Assembly: GCA_014549065.1 (NCBI GenBank)
Contig: JACDOX010000219.1
Span: 1,008,215 to 1,072,214, forward strand
Length of the DNA stretch: 64,000 nt
DNA from: Cardinalis cardinalis
Lineage: Eukaryota; Chordata; Aves; Passeriformes; Cardinalidae
Direction: 5' to 3'
Below, piece after piece: positions 1 to 12,385 of the stretch. Numbering within the stretch: position 1 is the stretch's first letter; each line of letters opens with the position of its first letter. The notes beneath the pieces were generated by a model. That model was given only the letters and a program-made list of their open reading frames with translations. It searched no databases and was not told the origin of the DNA. The position numbers were made by a program, and so were the translations under genes.

Positions 1-2020
1 GACAGCAGCTCTGACATAAATCTCTCCTGGTGTGGAATGAGGGGTATAAATATCCAGAGAGTGATGTGATCTTTCCAGCTGCTATTAATAGGTCTCTGGA
101 GAACAAGAGTGAGCAAGCGAGACTGGCTGACACTTAAAGGGCTAGCAACTCCCTTATGTGCTGTGAAAATTAATCAGCGCCATAGCTCACCATCTTCCTC
201 CAGGCTAGAGCAGAGCCCTCACCGAGGTGTGTGGGGCGGAGGTGGAGGAGGAGGGAACAACTAACTGCTAGCTGGGAAGCAGTGATAGGCCAAGCTGTGC
301 ACAACTAAGGAAGAATGCTTGGGCGAGCCGTGCCACGTGTTGGCATAGCATGCCAGCAGCCCCTGGCTCAGCTTGCAGGGAGGCAGGTGCTGAGAAGACC
401 CTTTCTGCAAGCACAGGACTGCCTCACGGTGCGTGATGGGCTGCAGCCTGTGCCTTGTGGCAATCGCAATCTTTTGGGGATTATGGGTCTGCCAAATGTG
501 CTTCACTCTACTTTCTTTGCAAAGGTGCAGTGATTTGTCCTGGCACAGCAAGCACTTGGCTTTTGCTAGTGGCATCTCCAGGCTCACCTTTAGCAAGCCA
601 GGAGCAGCATGTGTAGTGCTGCTGAGCTCCTGTGGTACTATCTAGACACCTGGGGTTTGGTCTGGAGCTGGTGCTTCCTGTTCCTGGGTGGCAGAAGAAA
701 TCTGTGCACAGCATCTGGCCTGCGTGGTCCAAATGGGAGGAGCAGACCACAGCAACCCCCTTCCTTGTGTGCTGGGAAGTTTCTCAGCCTGTGCACAGGG
801 AAGCTTCTCGGGTGCATTGTTGGGGTGTCATGCAAAGCATATAGCAGATGTGAGCAAACAGAGTCATACCTCAGCTTCCATGAACATGTGGTTTACTCTC
901 CTTCCCTCCTGCTTCCACAAGAAATAAAAACTACTGTGACAGGATTAGGGNTGTGTGTTGGACCAAGGGTTTGTGGTGGCCTTCTAGAATGCACAGTGTG
1001 ATACAGAGCTGCATCCCAGTCATCTCTAGTGCCTGTGCAGAGTTCCAAGGGGAATATTCCAGGTGTGAGCATGAGACTCTGCCAAGGCAGCTAGATCCTG
1101 CAAGGAGGGCTGCTGCAGCATTGCTTAGCTGCATGCATGTCCCTCAGCCCAGAAACCTTTGTGTTCTGCCCTAACCTCCTCTTCTCTGCCAAACTCTGCC
1201 TCAGGCTGCGGGGCTATTCAGGTAGCTAAGCTGGATTTTGAGCAGGAAAGCATCATCCAGGTATGTGGCACATTGCATCATCCTGCTGGGCTGGAAGCTC
1301 CTGCTAAAGTGGACACCCCCTCACCCAGAGCCTTAAAGCAAGAGCTGGAACTGTCCCTCTGGCCCCTGGGAGAAGCAGAGCTTGTCTGATGAGTGCCTGC
1401 ACTTCCCGGCTCTGTCCTTGCCTTGGAACCCTTCTCTGCCTCCTTCTTGGTTGCCTCAACCTTTGTGCCCTGCTCTGTCCCAGTTTTCCCTTTATAAGCT
1501 TGTGTCAAGACTGTCTGCTGAGTTGTCTAGCTGTCTTCTGTGTGTTTTGCAGCACAGAGGAAACTTACTTGTCAGCAAAGGGGATTCCTGAAAACAGTAG
1601 AGCACTCAGTTTCTCTCTAGGGTCACAAATGTCTTTGGGAACACCTGCAAAATAGCTCTGTGCATCCTTCTACTCACCAAAGGGCCAGGCTGGCAGGCAG
1701 CACCCATTTCTCATCTTGGCCTTGGAAATGAGGGCTCTTATGTCTGTGGCTGTTCCTTGAAGTACTGGCAAGTCTGCCATGCCTGGGTGAGAGTTTACAG
1801 CTTGTCATGATGTGAGTGAGTAACTGCAGAGCAGGATTTTTTGCTCAAAGGGGCCAGGGCTAATTCCCAGCATGAGCAGCTCTGGGTTGTGCCTTGCCAT
1901 GGACTTTGTCTGGCCCTGTGACCAAGTAACAGCCCCAGTGCACTGGTCCTGTGCTGTGCCCCCAGCAGCTACACCCATGTGAGGGGCACCGTGCTGACTT
2001 GCTGCTCTTTTCTCTTGCAG
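1..2020. other. Sequence upstream of the first BCL9L coding exon; no gene recognised
   Basis: No exon is supported here. The open frames are short, overlap on both strands and match no protein I recognise. The stretch is probably 5' intron or 5' flank of BCL9L, because a good acceptor (pyrimidine tract ending in CAG at 2018-2020) opens the exon that carries the BCL9L start. Untranslated upstream BCL9L exons may be hidden here, but I cannot place them from sequence alone. Confidence 0.5.
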
Positions 2021-2083
2021 GTTTCTGGTTGAAGGGCCTGCGAGCTCCCTCCACTGGCACTGTGGGAAGCTTTAGCCAAGCCA

Positions 2084-5000
2084 ATGCACCCTGACAACAA
2101 ACTGCCCAGCCATGGCAAGGCAGGCAGCAGCAGTGCCCTGGCCCAGCACCACAATGTGAGCCAAGCACCCACCTGTAACTTGGGCTCAAAGGGTGTGGGG
2201 GCAGGCAGCCATGGCAGCAAGGCCACTCAGATTTCCCCTGGCAACTCTGGACTGAAAAACAGCCAGAACACTGTCCCAAACTTCAGCTCCTTGAAGGGCA
2301 AGGTGAAGCGGGAACGAAGCATCTCGGTGGACTCTGGAGAGCAGCGAGAAGCCAGCACCCCATCACAGGACGCAGAATCAAAAGGTAATGCTCTCCTAGA
2401 CCTTGCCTCAGCATGTGCTCCTCTCAGTTGCTACAAACATCCTGCCAGGACTTGGGATGGGAGCATCTTTGGTTTCTGTGCTGTGTCTTCTGTTCAGGCT
2501 TGTCCTGGCTGCCTGTGTGACTTTGCATCACTGCTTGTCACATCTGCAGTTTTTGGACTGGAGTGGCTGATTTCTCATTTGCTTTGCATTTCATTCCCTA
2601 AACCATTTGTAACACCCAGAATCTGGCACTGGTTTTCACAGGCTGCTGAGGCCATCTAAGCAACAGCATGGTTCACTGAAACTATACCAAATGCCCCTGC
2701 ATGTGCAATGTGCAAACTTTTAACTTGAGACTGAGTTGTTTTCTGTCTTCTTGTTGTTGGTAGAGAGCTGCTTAGTGGTGTTGCAGCTGCCCAACGACTC
2801 AGTCATGGTTAGCAAGGAACTGCTGCAAGGGTCACAGTCTGAACAGTTCTGTGGTTTCATCAGCAATGGATAACTCTTGTGTTACAGCATGTGGCTTCCG
2901 GAAAAGGGCTGAGTCAGTGCTTCTAAACCCTTTGCCTACCCTGTCCTCAGCAGCCTTCCCTGTAACCTCTTGGATTCCATCAAGCTCTGTGCTCAGTGGC
3001 TGTGTGGGATACTTGAGCATCTCATAGACGGTTGTAGGGGGAGAAATTCCGATTGTGCCCTTGGTTCCAACCAAGACTCACACCCAGTCTGCAGACGCAG
3101 AGCTGCAGTTCTGGCTTGTGCCTCTAAGGATTTGTTTTCACAGTCAAAGTCATATTGCCTGACTGGCTTAGGCCAGAGCTGTGCCATGGAACAACAGGTA
3201 GAACATACCTGAATGAATTTCCTGACACTGGGAAGCCTTTCTCCCCGTAGTGTTACAGGGGTAACCATACACTACTGATCATAAGCATTTGCAGTTTTAT
3301 CCCAGAGCTGTCTTGTAACCACACTTCCACAGGAAAATTATTAAAATGGCCTGATCAGAAATGCCCGAATCTCCTATGTTCCTAATATACTGACAGATCA
3401 TGTGAATATGGTCATGATGTAAAAAAGACAATGTAATAAAAATAAGGCCAGACAATGTTTCATTAGTTAAAGCACACGCTCAGAAGTTGTCCATCCTGTG
3501 TCTGATTGCTCTACCCAAGTCCCTAAGTGCCTTTAGGCAAGCCACTTCCTCTCTGAGCTGCATCAGTCCCATCNGAGAGGGTGGGCACATGGAGGGAGCA
3601 TACAAGTTTATAGAGAGCATGAAGGCCCTTGCCTCATTGGTGTCGACAAAGGGCAGAGTCTGTCTCTTGTTCCTACAAAGGATGTGAATGTGCCCTCCCC
3701 TCCTTTAGTTGCTGAATCACAGACCCTTTAAATTTACAGTTAATGTCCAAAGCTGTCTAGTTTGGAACTGCAGGTAGACACATCCTATATGCATAGATTC
3801 CTTTCAGATGGTAAGAAATACATCTCATTCTGAAGCTTTGGCTGTCACAGGGAAGTCTCACTAGATCTGGCTGCTAAGACAAGGAGCCCAGACTGAGCAG
3901 ATGCTTCAGGTTCTTAACCAGTGCTGGGCAGATGTTAGCATAAGGCTTACTGCTCAGTGCATCCTGGTTGGGTTGGCACTGCCAGCACNCAGCACCCAGC
4001 TGGGCAGGACCCAAACCTTTCAGCCCCTTAAGCACCTCTGCTGGCCCTGTCCCTTTGCAGGTGAGGTGGCTCCCCGCAGTAAGCGACGGTGTGTGCTGGA
4101 AAGGAAGCAGCCATACAGCGGCGATGAATGGTGCTCTGGGCCAGACAGCGAGGAAGACGACAAACCCATCAGCAGTGCACACAGTGAGTCACTGCCTCCT
4201 TACCACTCTGATGCTCGAATAAAGCCAGGTCCTTCCTACGGCTCATCAGGAGGGGTGATGACACTGGCACCTCTAGCTTTGCCTGTGTGTGCTCACTTAG
4301 TCGAGTGTTGTGGGGCCCATTGCAGTTGGTGGTCATTGTGCTGTGAGAATGCTTGCCATGCAGTGAGGCCTTGGACCTATTTTGTGGAGATGCTACGGAC
4401 ATGCTGGAGGGAAAAGTGTTGAGGTTGAATGTCCCTGCTGTACGTTGCTCTGGCCACACTACCTGAGTCATAGTGGCAGCCAGCGGGCAATGTGCATTGC
4501 TCTTGTTGCAGCAGCCGCATCTTTGCCAAGCCACTCACCTTTCTGCGGCTGTGTTGTAAAGACAGCTCAGTGTAAAGTGGCTCTTGGGGTCTTGAGAGTG
4601 ATTCAGGCAGAGCTGAGCTGGCCTGATGTGTGCTCTTTTTCGCACAATGAACTGTAGGTCTCCTCTGTTTTCCAGAAGCATCAGCATTCTTTGACATTTT
4701 GTATCTACGATTCACTTTGCTTTCAAACTGTAACAGGGAGAATATCTGAGCGATGGGGCAAGGTCCTGTGAGACCNGAGGAGATGCCCATGTTCTCTGTT
4801 AGAGAACATGAACGTGTAGAAAAGCAAGAAGAGGGTGGCCCCTGTGCATGCCAGCGCATCGTTGCCATTGTCTCTGGAACATCCACTTGCACTTCTCGGC
4901 ACAGTCCACAGCCTGTGCAGCCTGCGCGGGAAGGGATAGTGCCGAAGGGTCAGCCTGCTCCCAGATCTGCCTGGCGGGAATGCGTCACGGTGGGGCTGCC

Positions 5001-8000
5001 CAAGGGCAGGGGCTGGCAACGAGGCAGCGCCCGTGTCCCCGCGCTGAGTTCCCGGCGATGTCTCCTGTGTGAATGCTGCGGTGGCAGGGTCGGGCTGCGG
5101 AGGCTGCTGCGATGGGGAGAGGCAGCTGGAGGGGAGCAGGGAGCCAGCTGGGTTAAGGTAGAGGAAGGCAAGGCATGCCTCTGGTAACTGCAGCGCTTAG
5201 TAATATTAATTGTGGGTCCTACTTAATAACGGCTGACGATTGACAGCGGCCCCGGCCGGGCGGGCCGGTGCTGCCGCCTGCTGGCAGCCCGTCCGTGCCG
5301 CCCGCGGGCTCCGGCCCCGCAGCAGCCCCCGGCAGCTCCTCTTCTCTGCTCCCGCAGGCTGTAATGTAGCAGATCCTGCGATGTCCACGGCCCCACAGCT
5401 TGGCCCAGGGTCCAACCCGCTGCCTAACCTGAGCGAGAGCAGTGCTTCCGGCGTGCCCCATGGTGCTGCCCCTGGCTTGCGGTCAGAGGCTGCAGGAGGC
5501 GGAGGCGGCGGAACAGGGAAGCAGCCTTCACAGTTTGTTTACGTCTTTACAACGCACCTCGCTAACACGTAAGCGATAAACCCCACACCTCCTCCACTGG
5601 TATTGGCTGGCCTTGCCACACCTGGCCGGCCTTGTCACACCTGCCTGCTGCATGCAGCCCTTGAGCACAAGAGAGCTGGAGAAATCTGTGTCTCTCTGGT
5701 TGCACAGAGTGGGAAACCTCTGGGGTTTGTGAGGTATGCTGGTAGTTGTTGCAGGTGGGCAAACTTAGACTTAAATGCCCACTTCCTACCAGTGAGGCCT
5801 GGCTCTGCACTCTGTTTCACCCACTGTGGAGCCCATTTTGTCGCATCCAACAAAATGATTCTCCCAAAGCAGTGTGGGCTGCTGGTCTGATTTGAAAGTA
5901 TCTAAGGGGTGGGTGTGACAGAGAGTGTAATGTAACACATGGTATTCTCCACACAATTCCTCTCTTCTGTCCTGCATTGTTTTAGCCATAGAGTCTTAGA
6001 AGTCAGTTTAGTCTGTTTAGCCTAGGCTAAAACTAGCCTAGTTTTAGAGCTCTGTTGTATCACAGGTTCAGTGTGGGAAATTCCAATGCATCTTGGTGAC
6101 AACCACCTTAGGGCAGCAGGCACAAAGCAAAGCCTGTCACGGGACATGGGAAGAGGGAAATTGAACAGCAACTGATCATCTGTTGGAGATCCTCACTGGA
6201 GGCTGTGCAGGACATATGCGAGGACTCTGAGAACATTCCACCTTCTTGGTTACCTCTAGGGATTTCTTTCTTCTTGCAGAACCTAAGAACAGAGGTGGCA
6301 GCTGGGGCCTTGGATGGGTAGGATGGGGCGCAGTGCCTGTTCTCAAGTGATTTGTGCTCTCTCCCCAGAGCTGCAGAGGCTGTCCTGCAGGGCCGAGCTG
6401 ACTCCATTCTGGCCTACCATCAACAGAATGTCCCGCGGGCAAAGCTAGACCAGGTATACCACCTGTGGAGCAGTCGCTCTTGTTGTCACATGCTGACGAC
6501 TATTACCCTTCCAGACTGATGTGGTTATTCTCCCCCATCCCCTGGCTCAGCTGTGAAAGAAGGGATTGCCAGAATGCCCTTTCAGTGGGGTGGGTAGCTG
6601 CTTTGCTGCAAAATCTCTTTGGCACAAGTCCTTGCTGTTGTCAGCTGTGACAAGTTTGGGATGGGGCGTGGCATGTTCCCCCGCAGCCACATGTGCCGAG
6701 TACCTGCTTGTGTGTTCCTAGATCATGTAGTAAGTAGTACCTACCTTTTTTTCCTGCAAAGAATGAAGGTGAACTGCCATGAGGCTTCATTTTGGGACAG
6801 AGAGGTCTCCTGCAGGGTGCAGGGAAGAATACCTTCCTAGGATCTTTCCCTGCTCAAGTTTCTTCCCCTTTTCTCTGCCAGGCACCACCTGCTCCTAAAG
6901 TGCTGGGCGTTGCTGAGCCACTTCCAATTAACCCTCCTGCTGCCAATACTCCACAGTCCCAGCCACTGGCTCCTCAAGCAAGTCAACCACAGCCACAGCC
7001 TCCCCCACCACAGCCTCCAGCCCCACCAGCTCAGGCCATCACTCAAACACCTTTGCCTGCGCCCAGCAGCCTGCCTCAGGAAGGGACAAGTGAAGATGGC
7101 CGGAGAGATCTGACTCCCAACTCTTTGGGGAACAATAGCAGCAACAACCAGCCTGGAAGTAACCATCCAAATACACCCACTGCATCTGCCAGCACCATGC
7201 AGCCTGGGCAAGTGGACTCCTCTGCCACACCCAGCTCCAGCCTCCTTGGAGAGGGCCCAGGGATGCCAGGGAATGGGCAGGCAGGCCTGGGCCCCAGGAG
7301 CACCATGAACTCAGAAGGGCTCTCAAAGGAGCAGCTGGAGCACCGAGAGCGTTCTCTGCAGACCCTGCGAGACATTGAGCGTCTGCTGCTGCGCAGTGGG
7401 GAGGCCGAGCCCTTCCTCAAGTCCAGCCAAAATGCAGGTGAGGGGGGGACTGCCCCTCAGCCACAGGCTGCCCCTGCCCAGCCCCCCGCACCCCCTGCCA
7501 GCATCAAGAAGTATGAAGAGCCTCTGCAGTCCATGATCTCCCAGACTCAGAGCCTTGGTGGGCCCAGCCTGGAACATGAGGTGCCTCACCACCCTGGCGC
7601 TGACATGGGACAGCAGATGAACATGATGATGCAGCGGCTGAACCAGGACAGCCTGACACCAGAGCAAGTGGCCTGGAGGAAGTTGCAGGAAGAGTACTAC
7701 GAGGAAAAGCGACGGAAAGAGGAGCAGATCAGCATCCATGGCCGGCCCATGCAGGAGATCATGATCCCTCAGTCGATGGGGACCATGATGATGCGTGGGC
7801 CTCCACCACCCTACCACAGCAAGCCCGGAGAGCAGTGGCCACCAGGGATGGGCAGCCAGCTGCGGGGACCCATAGATGTGCAGGACCCTCTGCAGCTGCG
7901 GGGAGGGCCACCCTTCCCTGGCCCACGGTTCCCTGGGAATCAAATGCAGAGAGTCTCTGGCTTTGGAGGGATGCAGAACATGCCCTTGGATGCTCTTGGG

Positions 8001-11000
8001 CCCATGAATGCCATGCAGAGGCCAGTCAGGCCCAGCATGGGATGGAGCGATGATATGTCTCCTATGGGAGGCCCTGGGAGCTTTCCACAAGGCACCTTGC
8101 CCTACCCACCAGGGCAAGGAGACCCAGAAAGGTTTATGAATCCCCGTGCCAGAGAGGAGATTCTGCGGCATCAGCTCATGGAGAAACGCCCAGTGACAAT
8201 GCAGAGGCCCATGGGGATATCCAACAACTCCATGAGCCAGGGCATGGAAATGGAGAGGATGATGCAGGCTCACAGGCAGATGGATCCATCCATGTTTGCT
8301 GGGCAGATAACGGGTGAGACTCTGAGCAGTGCCCCAATGGGAATGGATTTTTCAGGCACTCGGGGGATGCTGAGCCCCCCTATGAGTCAGTCAGGCCTTC
8401 GGGACATGGACACACCCATGGGCCCTGGCAACCTCAACATGAACATGAATGTCAATATGAACATGAACATGAACCTCAATGTCCAGATGACCCCACAGCA
8501 GCAGATGATGATGTCCCAGAAGATGAGGGGCCCTGAAATGATGACCCACCAGAGCATGAACCCTGAGGAGCTGGCCAGGGTTAGGGCTCAGAATGGCAAT
8601 GGCAGTGCAATACTAACGGGACCCCAGAAAATGATGATTCCCTCACAGTTCCCCAACCAAGGACAGCAAGGCTTCTCGACAGGGCAAGGGTCTTATCCCA
8701 ACCTGCCCCAGGAGATGGGCAGTGGCTCAGACATGTTTAGCCCTGAGCAGGGCACCATGCCTGTTGGAAGCATCAGTGGCACCACCAGACTCAGCCACAT
8801 TCCTCTGCCTCCAGCCTCCAATCCCACTCCCACACCAGGGGGAAACCTGGCCAACATGCACCCAGCACCTTCCCGGGGGCTGGGCCGCCGGCCCTCTGAC
8901 CTCACCATCAACATCAACCAGATGAATTCCCCCAGTATGGGTCACCTCAAGTCTCCCACCCTTAGCCAGGTGCATTCGCCACTGGTCACCTCCCCATCTG
9001 CCAGTCTCAAGTCCCCGCAGACACCCTCGCAGATGATCAGCATGCCANCTTCAAACCAGTCTGGACCCCTCAAGTCCCCCCAGGTGATGAGTTCCTCCCT
9101 CAACGTCCGGTCTCCAACTGGCTCACCAAGCCGCCTGAAGTCCCCTTCTATGGCTGTTTCTTCCCCTGGTTGGGTGCCATCTCCCAAAGCCACCATGCCC
9201 AGCCCAGGAGTCAACCAGAGCAAGCAGACTCTCAATATGAACTCATCTGGTTCCATCGGAGCACTGGAGCAGGGTATGCTGGGTGTCTTGTATGTGAGGG
9301 CATGTCTGTGCTTAGTTTTGATGAGTGTGTGGACAGGGTTTCTCTCCAGCCCACAAGCTCTCTCTGGAACAGGAAGACATGTGTTCCTGTGCCTGGCCCT
9401 GCATCTCACAGAGCAAGTATGTTTTCCCAGGAGTCCAAACAGGGCCTTTTCAGGTAGATCTGTGACACATGCAGCAAACACTGTGTCTGTGCTGGGCAGT
9501 CAGGGGCAGGTTTCAGTGGAAGTCTGTCACTGCTCTGGAGCAGGGTCTCTGCATGAGCCTTCTCAGAGTCCAGAGAGTGCTGCGCTGTGCCAGCTCTGTG
9601 CTTTGCAGCCTCCTCTGGTCACAGTGACCAGAGGTCAGGGTTGCTCTCTGGTGGGAGCAAGCCATTGCATGTGAACAATACTAAGTTGATCTCTCTCATT
9701 CTTGCAGGTTCTCTCCCTTCTGGGCCTCGGAGCAGCTCTTCTGCACCAGCCAGCAACACCTCTAGCACCATGAATCCAAACATGCCTTTTACTTCCTCTC
9801 CAGATCCATCCCCTTCCCAGAACCCCCTCTCACTGATGATGTCCCAGATGTCCAAGTATGCCATGCCCAGCTCCACACCACTTTACCACAATGCCATCAA
9901 AACCATCGCCACCTCTGATGATGAGCTGCTGCCAGACAGGCCTATGCTCCCACCTGGAAGTATGTCAGGTATCTACTTCTAGAGGTTGGCTTGCAAAGGG
10001 TCAGACTGTCTCGTGGCTGCCAGTGGACCTGAGGCAGCAGGTGGAGAAAGTATTACGAACTCTGATCTCCCNGTGACTGCCATGTCACATAGCTTAAATT
10101 TCCCCTTGTTTGTAACAGTCTGTGTGCAATTCCCTGCCCTCTGGCCAGGCTGTCCATCAGCTTTTGGCTTGGGTGGAAGGACATGAGCTGGTCTGGCTTG
10201 AGGAGTCCTTCCTCTACAAGACCTGGAAGTTTTTTACCTTTACCCATGGAGATGTATTTGGCCCGAGTTTTCATGGTTCCTGGAGTTTTGTCAGGTTCAG
10301 AACTTGCAGGCAGAGGTCTCCTGCTTAGAGCCCTTGTGTTCCTGTGCAGTGGGACAGGGATGCTCTGAATGGGGCTTGGGAGTCTGGTGTCTTGAGTGGA
10401 GCNCAAGTGCCTGCACAGGCAAGGCTGTGTTGTAGCACAGTTGTTGATTTCAGTAGGCCAGATACGCTCTACTAACTGGTGGCACTGGTGAGGACATCTA
10501 GGTAAATGAGTGGTTTTGGTCACGTGGTGACCAGCCCAAAGGGGAATTCCAGCATGATCTACCACTTGATTTAGGGGTCTAAAGCCGTCTGATAAATATT
10601 TTTGTCAGTTTTGGAAATGAAAAATCAACTTTTTGACTCTTTCACTGCTGAGCAGTCACTTAGGTTGACCGCAAGGCATGCAAATGCATTGGCTGCCTCC
10701 GCAAGCACTGATGGCTCCTCTGCTTTTCTGATGGGCGCAGACTTTCCCGCCCAGACAGCACCTGTGCCGGGCTGCTGACTCTTCTGCTTTTTCCTCCTCA
10801 GCACCCGAGGTTGTGGGTCACTGGAGCTTGCTGGGTGGCAAACCCTGTGGCAGGCAGGGGTGAAGGGTCACTCCTTGCTGCCTTTCAGGTAGCTGAGAGT
10901 CCTGACGAGACCATGATGTAAGGCACACACAGAGCCAGTCAGGACTCTAAAATCAGGGGAATGTAAGAAATTACAAATCTAGCATGGGACTGGATGAAGC

Positions 11001-12385
11001 TGGAAGAGCACTCTGGTGCTTGTGGGCTTGAGGAGCTGGAGTTGGAGACGCTTTTTCCTGATGTTGGTGCTTTGTAAGCCCATCTTGGAGCTGCTTTCTG
11101 AGCATCATGCTCCATGCTCAGGGCATTCTGAGCAGGATAGCTTGGCAGGCTCTCAGGATGTGGATTTTACAGCCCTGAAAGGTCTGTAGGAAGGGTTAAC
11201 TCTTCTCTCTTTTTCCTGTCCTTAGGCGTGACGGGGAATCAGCCAAATCAACTGCACTTGAACTCTGTGGGCCCTGGATCCGCTCAGAGCCCCATGGGAA
11301 TGAACCTACCTGGTCAGCAGCCCCTTTCCCACGAACCACCCCCCACCTCTATGATGTCCTCCCCAAACCCTCTGGGCTCCAACATTCCTATGCATCCAAG
11401 TGGGCCAGGGGTGGGCGTGCCCCCCCAGAACCCCATGATGCTGCCCCCGGGTCCCCAGGACTCCTTGAACCAGCAATGTGGCCCTGTGCCCAACAGTTCA
11501 CAGATGATTCCTTCCAACCAGCTCGTGTTCCCCCGCATGCAGCAGCCCCACAATGCCATGCCATCTCCTGCCGGAGGCATGCCCATGGCCCCCAGTGCAG
11601 GAGGTGGCCCTGGGATGCAGCAGCATTACCCGCCAGGGATGCCCTTGCCACCTGAGGACCTTCCCTCCCAGCAGCCTGGCCAGATGCCCCCTCAGCAGCA
11701 CATGATGGGCAAGAACATCCCTCCTCGGATTGGTGACCCCTACCCGCCCGTGCTTCCTGGGGTGGCGTCGGTGCTGAACGACCCCGAGCTCAGTGAGGTC
11801 ATCCGCCCCACGCCCACGGGGATCCCGGAGTTTGACCTGTCCAGGATCATCCCATCAGAGAAGCCAAGCAGCACCTTGCAGTATTTCCCCAAGAGCGACA
11901 GCCAGGCACCCAAATCTCAGCCTTCCAACCTCCACCTCATGAACCTGCAGAACATGATGGCTGAGCAGCCCCCCGTGCGTCCAGGTATGAATGCTCCCAG
12001 CCTCCCCGGGCAGCAGGGCGTGCAGAGGGGACTCAGCATGCCCATGTGCCATCCTGGACAAGTGCCCATGCTGGGCAGGACAGGCATACCGCCCCAGCAA
12101 GGCATGATGGGCAATAGCATGCACCAGGGCATGATGTCTCCACAGCAGAGCCTAATGGCCCAGCAGAATTTCATGCTGATGCAGGCCAAGCAGAGAAGCA
12201 TGTCTGTGTCAGGGGAGATGTATGCCCAGACAGGACATATGATGTCACCTCAGGGCTCTCTCATGGGGCCCCCGCCTCAGCAGAACCTCATGGTCACACA
12301 CCAGATGAGGCAGAGGAGTGTCTCCCTGGACAGCCAGATGAGTTATATCCCCGGGCCTGGGAACATGGCGAACTTGCCTTTTTAA
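2084..12385 (+). CDS. BCL9L: BCL9-like protein, Wnt/beta-catenin transcriptional co-activator
   Basis: Nuclear adaptor that links beta-catenin to Pygopus in the Wnt enhanceosome. Coding exons: 2084-2384, 4061-4183, 5358-5568, 6369-6453, 6882-9273, 9708-9968 and 11226-12385. All have GT-AG sites and consistent phase, giving 4,533 nt and 1,510 aa (human is about 1,500). The first exon opens at 2021; an in-frame TGA at 2030 makes ATG 2084 the first possible start. Visible blocks: the Pygopus-binding HD1 (about residues 103-137, SKRRCVLERKQPYSGDEW, with an acidic tail); the beta-catenin-binding HD2 helix (about 387-414, LSKEQLEHRERSLQTLRDIE); a charged block WRKLQEEYYEEKRRKEEQ (about 500-522); long Pro/Met/Gln/Ser-rich disorder; SPTGSPSRLKSPS-type repeats; and a conserved C-terminal block (about 1300-1350, VLNDPELSEVIRPTPTGIPE). 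The protein ends NLPF. One N at 9048 leaves one residue undetermined. Identification is very secure; exon ends are inferred from splice consensus and homology. Confidence 0.97.
6016..6047. repeat. Two overlapping perfect palindromes in BCL9L intron 3
   Basis: TTTAGCCTAGGCTAAA at 6016-6031 is a perfect 16-bp palindrome. It overlaps a second inverted repeat, CTAAAACTAG at 6027-6036, facing CTAGTTTTAG at 6038-6047 across a one-base spacer. The site lies in the intron between 5569 and 6368. No function is known. Confidence 0.8.
8439..8486 (+). repeat. Asn-Met codon repeat inside BCL9L
   Basis: A run of AAC/AAT-ATG codons encodes an alternating Asn-Met stretch (NMNMNVNMNMNMNLN). It is in frame and intact. 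From memory the same Asn-Met stretch is present in mammalian BCL9L, so it is a conserved protein feature rather than a recent microsatellite expansion. Confidence 0.75.

Noticed and set aside
4753..5187. Open frames of 74-144 codons in BCL9L intron 2
   Set aside because: They overlap on both strands, contain an N and have no homology I can recognise. The true exons on either side join in phase without them.
7323..8273. Minus-strand open frame of 316 codons inside BCL9L exon 5
   Set aside because: It is antisense to a conserved coding exon, its length follows from low stop frequency opposite Met/Gln/Pro codons, and it resembles no family.
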